From Marispirochaeta aestuarii (GTDB taxonomy: Bacteria > Spirochaetota > Spirochaetia > JC444 > Marispirochaetaceae), in the NCBI RefSeq assembly GCF_002087085.1, contig NZ_MWQY01000002.1:186001-250000 (forward strand): a stretch of 64,000 nt of DNA, in the 5' to 3' direction. This document shows positions 53,890 to 63,704 of this stretch, piece after piece. How positions within the stretch are numbered: position 1 is the stretch's first letter; the number at the start of each line of letters is the position of its first letter. A model generated the notes under the pieces. That model was not told the DNA's origin, made no database searches, and worked only from the letters and a program-made list of their open reading frames with translations. A program made the translations under genes and the position numbers.

Positions 53890-53915
53890 CGGGAAATCTC
53901 AAATATTGATTCCCG
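53890..53915. promoter_or_regulatory. Inverted repeat between GGDEF and NrpR-like genes
   Basis: CGGGAAATC (53890-53898) faces GATTCCCGG (53908-53916) across a 9-bp AT-rich centre, in the divergent intergenic region. This could be an operator for autoregulation of the NrpR-like gene; archaeal NrpR sites are GGAA-N6-TTCC, so the spacing differs. Confidence 0.4.
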
Positions 53916-53999
53916 GACCTGATTTCGAAGGCGCTGCCGGCCTCAGAATATCGATTTTTCCGTCTTTACCCCGCGCCGTTTTCACAGTAGCATAGCCGG

Positions 54000-55013
54000 A
54001 TGAAGGATCAGATTGAACGCAAACGCCTTGCCATACTCCATGTCCTGATCGAAAACAAGCGTCCCGTTTCGAGCAAGGAGATCGCCGCCGAGCTGGCGGA
54101 ACAGGGTTATACTATAACCGAGAGGACCGTACGTTTCCACCTGCAGGCCATGGACGATGAGGGCTTAACCCACTATATAGGAAAAAAAGGACGGGTTCTG
54201 ACGGACCTGGGCAGGGAGGAGCTTTCCCGGGCTCGGGCTCATGAAAAGGTGGGCTTTCTTTCCTCCAGAATCTCCCAGATGACCTATTCCATGAACTTCG
54301 ATTACCACAGCTGCACCGGGAAGGTGGTTGTCAACGTGAGTTACATCTCCCGGGATTACGCGGCAAGAAGCGCGGAACTCATGAGCAGGGTCTTTCAGGC
54401 AGGCTACGCCATGGGCACAAAGCTCTGCCTTTTCGACGAGGGAGAAGAACCGGGAGAACTCAGGATTCCCCGGGGCTACGTAGGCATAGGAACCATCTGC
54501 TCCATCAGCCTTAACGGCGTTCTCCTCAGGGAAGGGATTCCTGTCACCTCCCTCTTCGGAGGACTCCTGGAACTTCGCAATCATCGGCCCAGCCGTTTTG
54601 TGGAGATTATCAATTACGACGGAACAACCATCGATCCCCTGGAGATATTCATTAAGAGCGGCATGACAGATTACCTGGGTGCCACCTCATCAGGTACCGG
54701 TCTTATCGGCGCCAGTTTCCGGGAGATACCGGCGGAGGCCCGGGAAAAAACCCTGGAGATCGATGCCGCTCTGGATGCCCTGGGCATGAGGGGTTTCTAC
54801 ATGGTGGGACAACCGGGACAGACGCTGCTGGATATTCCCGTGGGCTACGGCAATGTAGGGGCGGTAATAATCGGCGGACTGAATCCCGTGGCAATCCTTG
54901 AAGAAAGCGGAATTCCCGTCCAGTCCAAGGCCCTGTCGTCCCTGGTGGATTATGACGTCCTTTTCGACTACCGGGAACTGCCTGAACGGATGAAGAAAAC
55001 AGTAAAATTTTGA
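54000..55013 (+). CDS. NrpR-like nitrogen repressor
   Basis: A 337-residue regulator. Residues 1-70 are a winged helix (KRLAILHVLIENKRPVSSKEIAAEL, TERTVRFHLQAMDDEGL). The rest matches a single NrpR/DUF128 domain (GYVGIGTICSISLNGVLLREGIPVTSLFGGLLE, GYGNVGAVIIGGLNPVA). Archaeal NrpR represses nitrogen genes and releases DNA on binding 2-oxoglutarate; some have two such domains. The next gene is gdhA, which uses 2-oxoglutarate and ammonium, so control of gdhA is a natural hypothesis. No amino-acid-binding residues can be verified here. Confidence 0.82.
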   Translation: MKDQIERKRLAILHVLIENKRPVSSKEIAAELAEQGYTITERTVRFHLQAMDDEGLTHYIGKKGRVLTDLGREELSRARAHEKVGFLSSRISQMTYSMNFDYHSCTGKVVVNVSYISRDYAARSAELMSRVFQAGYAMGTKLCLFDEGEEPGELRIPRGYVGIGTICSISLNGVLLREGIPVTSLFGGLLELRNHRPSRFVEIINYDGTTIDPLEIFIKSGMTDYLGATSSGTGLIGASFREIPAEAREKTLEIDAALDALGMRGFYMVGQPGQTLLDIPVGYGNVGAVIIGGLNPVAILEESGIPVQSKALSSLVDYDVLFDYRELPERMKKTVKF

Positions 55014-55014
55014 C

Positions 55015-55028
55015 GGCAACGCGTTGCC
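55015..55028. promoter_or_regulatory. Perfect 14-bp palindrome before gdhA
   Basis: GGCAACGCGTTGCC begins two bases after the nrpR-like stop and lies 133 bp before the gdhA start. There is no T-run after it, so it is unlikely to be a terminator. It could be an operator for the NrpR-like protein. Confidence 0.45.
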
Positions 55029-55139
55029 ATCATCTTGATGCACTCCACAATATTCTCTATACTTTTTTCAAGGTCCTGGTCTTTTTTTTCACACCTCATT
55101 TGCATAAGCAGAAGATCATGGGACCCAATCAAATTCTGA

Positions 55140-56507
<1,368 letters not shown>

Positions 56508-56531
56508 GTATAATGACTGACTCTCTCACGA

Positions 56532-56555
56532 CCCGCTCTTCGGAGCGGGTTTTTT
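56532..56555 (+). terminator. Rho-independent terminator after gdhA
   Basis: CCCGCTC-TTCG-GAGCGGG with a T-run right behind, about 25 bp after the gdhA stop. Confidence 0.9.
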
Positions 56556-56604
56556 GTTTCTTCCCTTGCGGGAAGCCCAGGGAATTCCCTACAATGGTTC
56601 CGGT

Positions 56605-59172
56605 ATGTCCATAGATCATGCAAACCTCTCCACCGGCATCGGGGGACTGGACAAGATAATCCGGGGCCTCCTGCCGGGGGACAACATCGTTTTTCAGGTG
56701 CCCAGCATCGGCGACTATCTGCGTTTTGTCAGACCCTATGCCGAATTTGCCTCCGACCGGGACCAGAAGCTGGTATATTTTCGCTTTGCCTCCCACGCAC
56801 CCCTGCTGGATGCCGGAGAATACCCGGGGATTCAGATCAATACCCCGGACCCGGCGGAGGGCTTCGAGCCCTTTATTTCCAGCATTCATTCCGCCATAAA
56901 GAAAAACGGACGAGGGGGCTATTATGTTTTCGATTCCCTCTCGGAGCTGACGGATAAGTGGTACTCCGACCGCATGCTGGGGAACTTTTTCATGCTTACC
57001 TGCCCCTACCTGCTGGACATGGAGGCCCTGGCCTATTTCGGAATTCTCCGCCAGGAACACTCCCACAACGCCCTGCATCCCATCCACAATACGGCCCAGG
57101 TTATCCTGGACGTCTACAACAGCGAGGGACAGCTCTACATTCACCCCTTGAAGGTACAGCAGCGCTACTCTTCAACCATGCATATGCTGCACCGTGAAGA
57201 AGAAGGGAACTACCTGCCGGTAACCAACAGCGCGCTGAACTCGCGGATACTCTCCTTTTCTCCCTTCCAGAGCGAGTCCGGCTCCTACGAAGACAAGGAC
57301 ATGTGGAACCGCAACTTCACCCAGGCCCATCAGGCCCTGCTCCATCCCACCCCGGATGCCCGCCGGCAGGAAGCTTTTCACACCGATCGTCTTCTAAAAA
57401 TGGCGGTAACCCGGGATGAACGCTTTTTACCCCTGGCCCGGCAATACTTCTCCCTGAAGGACCTGCTTACCATCGGAAGAAGGATTATCGGCACCGGCCT
57501 TATCGGCGGAAAGTCCACGGGCATGCTCCTTGCCCGGGCCATGCTGCAGAAGAAAGACCCTGCCTTGAGCCGCTGCCTGGAGGTCCATGACTCATTCTAC
57601 GTGGGATCCGATGTATTCTATACCTACATGGTGATCAACGGCTGCTGGTGGATACGGCACCAGCAGAAGGAGATCGACACCTTCCTTTCGGTGGCGGAAT
57701 ACGCCCGGAGGGTTATCCTGACCGGCCAGTTTCCCGAGGATATAATCCGCAAATTCTCGGACATGCTGGACTACTTCGGGCAGTCTCCCATCATTGTAAG
57801 ATCCTCCAGCCTGCTGGAAGACAATTTCGGCAACGCCTTCTCGGGCAAATACGAAAGCATCTTCTGTCCGAACCAGGGCTCCCGGGAAAAACGGCTGGAA
57901 AACCTGCTCACCGCCATAAAGACAATCTATGCAAGTACTTTAAGCGAAAAGGCCCTGCAGTACCGGGCACACCTGGGAATTCTGGACAAGGATGAACAGA
58001 TGCCCCTGCTTATCCAGCGGGTATCCGGGGACCTTCATAAAAACTTCTTTTTCCCCGCCGTGGCCGGAGTGGGATACTCCTATAATCCCTACGTCTGGGA
58101 CAGGGAGATCGATCCTGAGTCCGGGGTCATCCGGATTGTCTACGGCATGGGTACCCGGGCCGTAGACCGTTCCGACGAGGACTACACCCGGGTGGTTGCC
58201 CTGAATGCGCCGGAAAAACGGCCGGAAACCGGAATGGATGAAATCCGACGCTATTCCCAGAGACGGGTTGACCTGCTGGACCTGGAGGCCAACCAGCTGG
58301 TGGCGGCGGAGTATCAGGATATGGAGGAAGCCGTCTCCCCCAACGAGAAGAGCCTTCTTACCAGTCTTGAACGGGAGACCCAATCCCGATATATCTCCTT
58401 TACCGGACTTTTCCGGAATACCCCCTTTATTAATGACATGCGGAAGATCCTCAAAACCCTGGAGGAGGCCTATACTTACCCTGTGGATGTGGAGTTTACC
58501 CTGAACTTTACCGCCCCCGGAGAATACCGCATCAATATTGTCCAGTGCCGTCCCTTCGAGGTCCGGCGCAACATCGAAGTGGACCTGGATTTTTCCCGGG
58601 CAGAGGCGGAGAAGGTACTTATGGCCTCTCCCTCCGGGACAGTAATCGGGCGCAACCGGGAGATCCGTCCCCAGCGAATCATTTATGTTTCCGGAGAAAA
58701 ATACGGCCCCCTGACGGTATCCAAGAAACACTCCACCGCCCGGACAATCGGCAGGGTAATGAAGAACTCCGACCCCTCCATAAAAACCATTCTCATCGGC
58801 CCCGGCCGCTGGGGAACCACCACGGTCTTTCTGGGGATTCCGGTCTCCTTCTCCGAAATAAGCCGGGCAGCCTGCATATGCGAGGTCGTGGACATGGGGG
58901 AAAACCTGATTCCGGATGTCTCCCTGGGGACCCACTTCTTTAACGACCTTGTGGAGCTGGACATACTCTACCTTGCCCTGTATCCACGTAAGGAGGGAAC
59001 CATCTTTCAGCCGGAACTCCTCCTTGAACGCCCGAATCAGCTGCTCTCCATTATCGATGACGAGGAGTCCAGGGATCTTGAGGATGTGGTACACGTGGTG
59101 GATACGGACCCCGAAAAGAGCCTTTTGGCGGCGGACCTTATAAATCAGCACTATCTGCTTTCCCTGGAATAG
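56605..59172 (+). CDS. KaiC-like domain fused to PEP synthase ATP-grasp domain
   Basis: An 855-residue protein from ATG at 56605. Residues 1-250 resemble a KaiC/RecA-type domain (STGIGGLDKIIRGLLPGDNIVFQVPS). The place of the GxGKT loop reads VPSIGDYLRF, so no P-loop remains. Residues 270-850 match the ATP-grasp part of PEP synthase/PPDK (GLIGGKSTGMLLARAM, PIIVRSSSLLEDNFGNAFSGKYESIF, NIVQCRPFEV). The phosphohistidine domain and the PEP-binding barrel are absent. So neither the pyruvate-phosphate reaction nor KaiC ATPase is expected in the usual form; a kinase or regulatory role is inferred. It precedes PFK. Confidence 0.78.
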   Translation: MSIDHANLSTGIGGLDKIIRGLLPGDNIVFQVPSIGDYLRFVRPYAEFASDRDQKLVYFRFASHAPLLDAGEYPGIQINTPDPAEGFEPFISSIHSAIKKNGRGGYYVFDSLSELTDKWYSDRMLGNFFMLTCPYLLDMEALAYFGILRQEHSHNALHPIHNTAQVILDVYNSEGQLYIHPLKVQQRYSSTMHMLHREEEGNYLPVTNSALNSRILSFSPFQSESGSYEDKDMWNRNFTQAHQALLHPTPDARRQEAFHTDRLLKMAVTRDERFLPLARQYFSLKDLLTIGRRIIGTGLIGGKSTGMLLARAMLQKKDPALSRCLEVHDSFYVGSDVFYTYMVINGCWWIRHQQKEIDTFLSVAEYARRVILTGQFPEDIIRKFSDMLDYFGQSPIIVRSSSLLEDNFGNAFSGKYESIFCPNQGSREKRLENLLTAIKTIYASTLSEKALQYRAHLGILDKDEQMPLLIQRVSGDLHKNFFFPAVAGVGYSYNPYVWDREIDPESGVIRIVYGMGTRAVDRSDEDYTRVVALNAPEKRPETGMDEIRRYSQRRVDLLDLEANQLVAAEYQDMEEAVSPNEKSLLTSLERETQSRYISFTGLFRNTPFINDMRKILKTLEEAYTYPVDVEFTLNFTAPGEYRINIVQCRPFEVRRNIEVDLDFSRAEAEKVLMASPSGTVIGRNREIRPQRIIYVSGEKYGPLTVSKKHSTARTIGRVMKNSDPSIKTILIGPGRWGTTTVFLGIPVSFSEISRAACICEVVDMGENLIPDVSLGTHFFNDLVELDILYLALYPRKEGTIFQPELLLERPNQLLSIIDDEESRDLEDVVHVVDTDPEKSLLAADLINQHYLLSLE

Positions 59173-59209
59173 CTTTCAAAGCCCGGGAGAATGATCTATA
59201 CTTTTTTCC

Positions 59210-60385
59210 ATGAGCAAGCAGGAATCAAAAACACGCTGTATCGGTATCCTTACCTCCGGCGGGGACTGCCCGGGTCTTAATGCGGCCATCCGCGGAGTGG
59301 CCAAGGCTGCCATTAACCGCTACGGAATGAAGGTAATCGGGTTCCAGGACGGCTTCCGGGGCCTTGTGGAAAACCGAAGCATTATTCTTGACGACCGCAA
59401 CGTCTCCGGGCTCCTGACCATGGGCGGAACGATTCTCGGCACCAGCCGGGACAAACCCCACAAGATGCCCATCGGGGGTAAAAAGCAGGATATGACCGCC
59501 GCGGCGGTGGAGAACATCAAGCGTCACCAGATTGACTGCCTCGTATGCCTGGGGGGCGGGGGCACCCAGAAGAACGCCTATCACCTCCACAAAAAGGGGG
59601 GAATTAATGTACTGACCCTGCCCAAGACCATCGACAACGATGTAGCCCGGACGGACACCACCTTCGGTTTCGATACCGCCATGTCCATTGCAACCGAAGC
59701 CATCGACCGCCTTCATACCACCGCAACCAGCCATCACCGCATCATTGTCTGCGAGATCATGGGTAACAACGCCGGCTGGCTGGCCCTGGGATCGGGAATC
59801 GCCGGCGGAGCGGACGTAATTCTTATTCCCGAAATTCCCTACAACCTGCATGCCGTAGCCGAGCACCTGATGGAACGCCGCCGCACGGGCAAGCGTTTCT
59901 CCATCATCGCCATTGCCGAAGGGGCCAAATCCGTGGAGGAAGCGCAGGCCATCGCTGAAGGAAAGACCAGGAAGACCTCTCCCAGACGAGAGGAGGTTAA
60001 ATTCGACGAGCACGGTTTTGCCTATCATCCGGTAAAAGAGCCCAAGGCCTCCCAGCTGACCCGGCAGATCCAGGAACTGACGGGGATCGAGGCCCGGGTG
60101 ACCTTTCTTGGTCACGTTCAGCGGGGCGGAATTCCATCCCCCACGGACAGGCTCTACAGCACCCTCCTGGGAACCAAGGCCGCGGAACTGCTGGCCCGGG
60201 GGGAATACAACGTTATGGTTGCCATAAAGGGAAGAAGCTGCCAGGCGGTTCCGCTGAAAAGTGTGGCGGGAAAAAAGAAGCTCGTGCCCCTGGACCACCC
60301 CTGGATCCAGAGCGCCATGCTCGTGGGCACCTGCCTTGGGGACCGCAGCATAATCGCGGAACCGCAGAGGGAAGAGGAAGAATAA
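59210..60385 (+). CDS. pfkA: 6-phosphofructokinase
   Basis: A 391-residue PFK. Family motifs are [63 protein letters not shown] and GHVQRGG. The substrate-determining positions read GGGGT (usually GGDGS in ATP-PFK and GGDDT in PPi-PFK) and PKTIDND, with Lys where ATP-PFK has Gly. The Gly/Lys pair is typical of the long, group III type PFKs, which may use ATP or PPi. The phosphoryl donor should be tested. A weak ribosome-binding site. Confidence 0.88.
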   Translation: MSKQESKTRCIGILTSGGDCPGLNAAIRGVAKAAINRYGMKVIGFQDGFRGLVENRSIILDDRNVSGLLTMGGTILGTSRDKPHKMPIGGKKQDMTAAAVENIKRHQIDCLVCLGGGGTQKNAYHLHKKGGINVLTLPKTIDNDVARTDTTFGFDTAMSIATEAIDRLHTTATSHHRIIVCEIMGNNAGWLALGSGIAGGADVILIPEIPYNLHAVAEHLMERRRTGKRFSIIAIAEGAKSVEEAQAIAEGKTRKTSPRREEVKFDEHGFAYHPVKEPKASQLTRQIQELTGIEARVTFLGHVQRGGIPSPTDRLYSTLLGTKAAELLARGEYNVMVAIKGRSCQAVPLKSVAGKKKLVPLDHPWIQSAMLVGTCLGDRSIIAEPQREEEE

Positions 60386-60403
60386 AGAGGAATAAGAGTT
60401 GAG

Positions 60404-61585
60404 TTATCTGTGCGGATCCGCCAGTATCCGCAGCTCCCCCTCCCCCGGAGGCAGATCGATCAGATACCTGTCCACTACTTTCCCCTCCGCCTGACGGGTA
60501 AAGGCCAGAGGCCTCCCCGTCTCCGTCTCATCCACCCGTTTTATCCGGAAGTTTTGTCCGATTTCCACCACCAGGGTCAGCCTCTGGTTGTAAATTCCGG
60601 GATCCAGGGCCGAGGAATAGTCGACGGAAATCACCCGCCCTGCCCTGGCTGTTTCCAGGACCAGGGCATCCCGCTGCATAACATAGCGGGCCGCCTCGCC
60701 GAAGGGGGCGAACCAGATATCCTGCTCTTTAAGGCTGTCCAGAATCCGGCGGAAGACCTCCAGGCTGAGGGCCTCCCATCCCAGGGCGGAGGAATCGATG
60801 GTGCCGTCGTCAACGCCGTGGAAATTCGGTATCAGCCATCCTCCCCTGGAATAGACCTCTTCCAGAATGGGACGCAGCTCCGCCTCACCGTCGGAGGAGA
60901 GAATCCCCCTGGCCCCGATCCGGTAAATGTTCTCCGGGCTCCCCCCGTTGACTCCGCCGTAAAACCAGTCCTCCGGTCCCGCTTTGACTCCCCCGGCTCT
61001 GGCGGCGATGTACAGTTTTTCTGCCAGGGCAACCGCTTCCTCGGAACTGCGCCAGTAGGGCCAGCCGAGACTGACGGCGGGAACCCAGGGCAGCTCATCC
61101 ATCAGTCTCTCCCGGGACCGGGACAGTTCCTCTGCCGCCTCTGCGGGATTTGCGGCAAGATCGATGTGGTGAACCGTGTGGCTCGCGACTTCGTGCCCCC
61201 GCCATGCCAGGTCCCGGGCCTGTTCCCAGCTGAATAGCCGCCGCAGGAAGGGGCCGTCCTGCCAGGCTCCCCGGTCCACAAAACCCGTTACAACGAAAAA
61301 GGTTCCCCGGATGCCCCGTTTATCCAGTTCCGGTGCCGCCACGGCATACTGGTCCAGGGTACCGTCGTCAAAGGTAAGGGAACAGGCGGCGGCATGATCC
61401 TTGTACCATCTTGCGGGATAGATTCGAAGAGGTGTCGGCTCCTCCTCTGCCCTGGTGCCGGCTCCGGAAATCCCGGCACAGGAGAACAGGAGGATGCAGC
61501 AGATCAGTGCAAGGATTCCTTTAAGGCAGGAAATAATCCTCCGGAGCCTGATCCAGGTCCCAGAATTTAATCTGATAATACTCAT
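60404..61585 (-). CDS. Polysaccharide deacetylase lipoprotein (NodB-type)
   Basis: A 393-residue lipoprotein with lipobox LLFSCAG (Cys at about 36) and a NodB domain: SLTFDDGTLDQY (metal Asp), GTFFVVTGF, ASHTVHHIDL (the HxxxH pair), LGWPYWRSSEEA. It would remove acetyl groups from a cell-wall or exopolysaccharide in the periplasm. Its first 65 bp overlap the end of the PIG-L gene, so the two are co-translated or the start is later. Longer than the minimal NodB domain, with a beta-type C-terminus. Confidence 0.86.
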   Translation of the reverse strand: MSIIRLNSGTWIRLRRIISCLKGILALICCILLFSCAGISGAGTRAEEEPTPLRIYPARWYKDHAAACSLTFDDGTLDQYAVAAPELDKRGIRGTFFVVTGFVDRGAWQDGPFLRRLFSWEQARDLAWRGHEVASHTVHHIDLAANPAEAAEELSRSRERLMDELPWVPAVSLGWPYWRSSEEAVALAEKLYIAARAGGVKAGPEDWFYGGVNGGSPENIYRIGARGILSSDGEAELRPILEEVYSRGGWLIPNFHGVDDGTIDSSALGWEALSLEVFRRILDSLKEQDIWFAPFGEAARYVMQRDALVLETARAGRVISVDYSSALDPGIYNQRLTLVVEIGQNFRIKRVDETETGRPLAFTRQAEGKVVDRYLIDLPPGEGELRILADPHR

Positions 61586-62759
61586 GGTCGTATTCCTCTA
61601 TCATTTGAACAGCAAACAGCGAAGCGTCTGCCTGGGTAGCATGGGATTCCAGGGCCTGTCGCTGAATATCGGTGACCCCGGCCCGGGGAAAGGCTGCTGC
61701 ATCGGGATAGAACTCTTTCTGCCGCGGGTCGACACTCACAAGATGGGCCAGCGGAAACGCAAGCTTTTCCTGCCGCAGTCTGGAGACTGCCTCCGCCACT
61801 ACCAGTCCCACTGCTTCATGCTCAAAGTGCTCCCGGGCCGGGGAAGGTCCATCCGGCGATACCACAACAGCAGGTTCGAATCTGCGGATAAGCGTCTCGA
61901 TCTGACTGACCAGGCTCTCCTCTCCCCCCCAGATCATCATTACCTCCCGGGGACTCATCTCCTGGCTGATACTGTTGTAGGGATGGTTCTTCAACCCCAG
62001 GCGCAGATACCAGTCGTTTCCGAGAAGGCCGAGAGCCCGCTGTACCTCCGCGAGCCGCAGGGTGGAAAGATCCCCCCGGGGTCCGGCGTATCCTTCCTGA
62101 AAAATCCCGGATTCCCCGTCGGTAAAGAGAACAAGGGCCGTATCAAGGTCCTTAAGGTCACAGTGGGCCATGAGGGCGCCAAAGTCGATGGACTCATCGT
62201 CCGGATGGGCATGGATAAAGAGTATATCCGCCCTTTCTCCCGGCTCCTTACCGGACAAGGAACTGAGGTCGTCAGTTTCCGGCAGCAGAGCGGCGGTTTC
62301 CACACCGGGCTGCGTCCCTGTTTCCCGGGGAACATGAAAATTGGCAAAAAATGCAGAAAGCCCGACGCTTATTCCAAGAACGAGAACGACAACTGCGGCA
62401 GCGGGCTTCCAGGGGAATCCCGGCCCCGACAGGACCTCCTGATGCTCTTCGAAAAAGCCCGTAAAGCTGATCTTCAGCTTTCCATAGCGGAGAAAGGAGC
62501 CCTGACTCAGTCTGCCTGAACGTCCTTCGACACCGGCAATCAGAATCCTCCTGCGGGAACTGACCCGGAGGCTTCCGCCTTCGGGGGCGAAGCAGAGTTC
62601 ATCGGAGTACCGGGGACCTTTCCCCGGAACAGCGATAAAATGGCGCAGATCAATGTCGCTTTCATGGGAAAAACCGCAGCAGAATCTCTCGACAGGCAGA
62701 TCGACTACATGCCAGACGCCATCGGGAGCATCCAGCCGTATACGAAGGTACCGACGCAT
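61521..62759 (-). CDS. FHA-like, TM and PIG-L deacetylase protein
   Basis: A 412-residue protein from ATG at 62759 (ATG at 62801 in the same frame gives 426 residues). The N-terminal ~110 residues resemble an FHA or related beta-sandwich domain (DLPVERFCCGFSHESDIDLRHF). A TM segment follows (WKPAAAVVVLVLGISVGLSAFFA). The C-terminal domain is PIG-L type with IHAHPDDESIDFGALMAH and PDGPSPAREHFEHEAVG, the zinc-site motifs. The topology puts the deacetylase outside and the FHA-like domain inside. Followed by the NodB gene with 65-bp overlap: two different deacetylases in one operon. Confidence 0.82.
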   Translation of the reverse strand: MRRYLRIRLDAPDGVWHVVDLPVERFCCGFSHESDIDLRHFIAVPGKGPRYSDELCFAPEGGSLRVSSRRRILIAGVEGRSGRLSQGSFLRYGKLKISFTGFFEEHQEVLSGPGFPWKPAAAVVVLVLGISVGLSAFFANFHVPRETGTQPGVETAALLPETDDLSSLSGKEPGERADILFIHAHPDDESIDFGALMAHCDLKDLDTALVLFTDGESGIFQEGYAGPRGDLSTLRLAEVQRALGLLGNDWYLRLGLKNHPYNSISQEMSPREVMMIWGGEESLVSQIETLIRRFEPAVVVSPDGPSPAREHFEHEAVGLVVAEAVSRLRQEKLAFPLAHLVSVDPRQKEFYPDAAAFPRAGVTDIQRQALESHATQADASLFAVQMIEEYDHEYYQIKFWDLDQAPEDYFLP

Positions 62760-62806
62760 TATGGCTGAGGATCTCGTTGTGAACAGTTTCGGCAGCTGCA
62801 TATACG

Positions 62807-62834
62807 AAAAATGCCGGGACCTTACGACCCCGGC
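62807..62834 (-). terminator. Rho-independent terminator of the small exported protein gene
   Basis: On the minus strand GCCGGGG ... CCCGGC followed by TTTTT, after the gene at 62865. Confidence 0.75.
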
Positions 62835-62864
62835 ACTGTAACTATTCTTGGGAACAGTACAGAA

Positions 62865-63503
62865 TTACATGCCGAAACTGGCAGCCATTCCGTTGGTTCG
62901 AAGGGCTATCCATTCGCCCTTCATGGGTTTGCCGTCTCCGATGTCAAAATAGACATAGTATCCGGGATACAGGTCACTGTAGATTCTCACCCGGCCGGTT
63001 AAACCGTTTACAACGATCCGCACAGGTACCTCGGTATCAAGGTTTTCCGCATTCAGCAGATAGGCGTATTTATTCAGATCGATGCTCTTGACCAGGTCCA
63101 TTCTGGTATGGCTGACACTGTGATACACCTGAGCGCTTAAACCTTTGGGTATATTGTCAGAAACAGGATCCGCATCATAGTTCAGCCATAACAGATAGGA
63201 TTTTCCGCTTCCCCAGGATTTGCGGGGATGAACAGAATCGGCAAAAACGTGTATGCCGAATCCACCGTGCAGGTCCTCTCCGCCTCCCTCGTAACGAACA
63301 TTGAAAGCGTAAACCATCGGCCCGGCCTGGGGGATTCTGATGTTTGCCTTCGCCAGTGGTTCATCCTCATCCATCTGGTAAAGACGGTCCCCCAAAAGCT
63401 TCCAATCTCCCTGGGCAAACTGATGTTCCGGCATGGGAAAATCCAGACCGAACATCGGGATCAGCAGTCCCAGGATTGCGAAAAGGGTTATAACCTTCTT
63501 CAT
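62865..63503 (-). CDS. Small exported protein of unknown function
   Basis: A 212-residue protein with a signal segment (ITLFAILGLLIPMFGLDF). The mature part is beta-rich with conserved-looking aromatics (YLLWLNYDADP, GRVRIYSDLYPGYYVYFDIGDG). The layout is that of a small lectin- or jelly-roll-like exported protein. No name recognised. It has its own terminator and is divergent from the OsmC-family gene. Confidence 0.75.
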   Translation of the reverse strand: MKKVITLFAILGLLIPMFGLDFPMPEHQFAQGDWKLLGDRLYQMDEDEPLAKANIRIPQAGPMVYAFNVRYEGGGEDLHGGFGIHVFADSVHPRKSWGSGKSYLLWLNYDADPVSDNIPKGLSAQVYHSVSHTRMDLVKSIDLNKYAYLLNAENLDTEVPVRIVVNGLTGRVRIYSDLYPGYYVYFDIGDGKPMKGEWIALRTNGMAASFGM

Positions 63504-63634
63504 AATGCTTCACCTTCCTCTCTATGTATTGAAGTATATTAATCAGACTTCTTCTATGGTAGGTCACTCCCCGGATGTCGTCAAGTTTTTTTTCCGCAAG
63601 TTCTTTCCATAAGAGGCGGAGATTCCCGCACAAC

Positions 63635-63664
63635 TTGCCTCGAGGTACTCCCCTCCACTACTTT
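63635..63664 (+). promoter_or_regulatory. Possible promoter of the OsmC-family gene
   Basis: TTGCCT (63635-63640), 18-bp spacer, TACTTT (63659-63664), 41 bp before the start. The -35 is a weak match. The remaining bases 63504-63634 hold nothing recognisable. Confidence 0.35.
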
Positions 63665-63704
63665 ATACGTATAGAGAAAGATACTACACGCAAGGAGCGC
63701 GCTG

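Noticed and set aside
55015-55028. Terminator for the NrpR-like gene
   Set aside because: The palindrome has no loop and no T-run behind it.
57940-59151. 403-codon minus-strand frame opposite the ATP-grasp gene
   Set aside because: Shadow of the PEP-synthase-like domain, whose motifs are in the plus frame.
61455-62519. 354-codon plus-strand frame opposite the deacetylases
   Set aside because: Shadow; the PIG-L and NodB motifs are on the minus strand.
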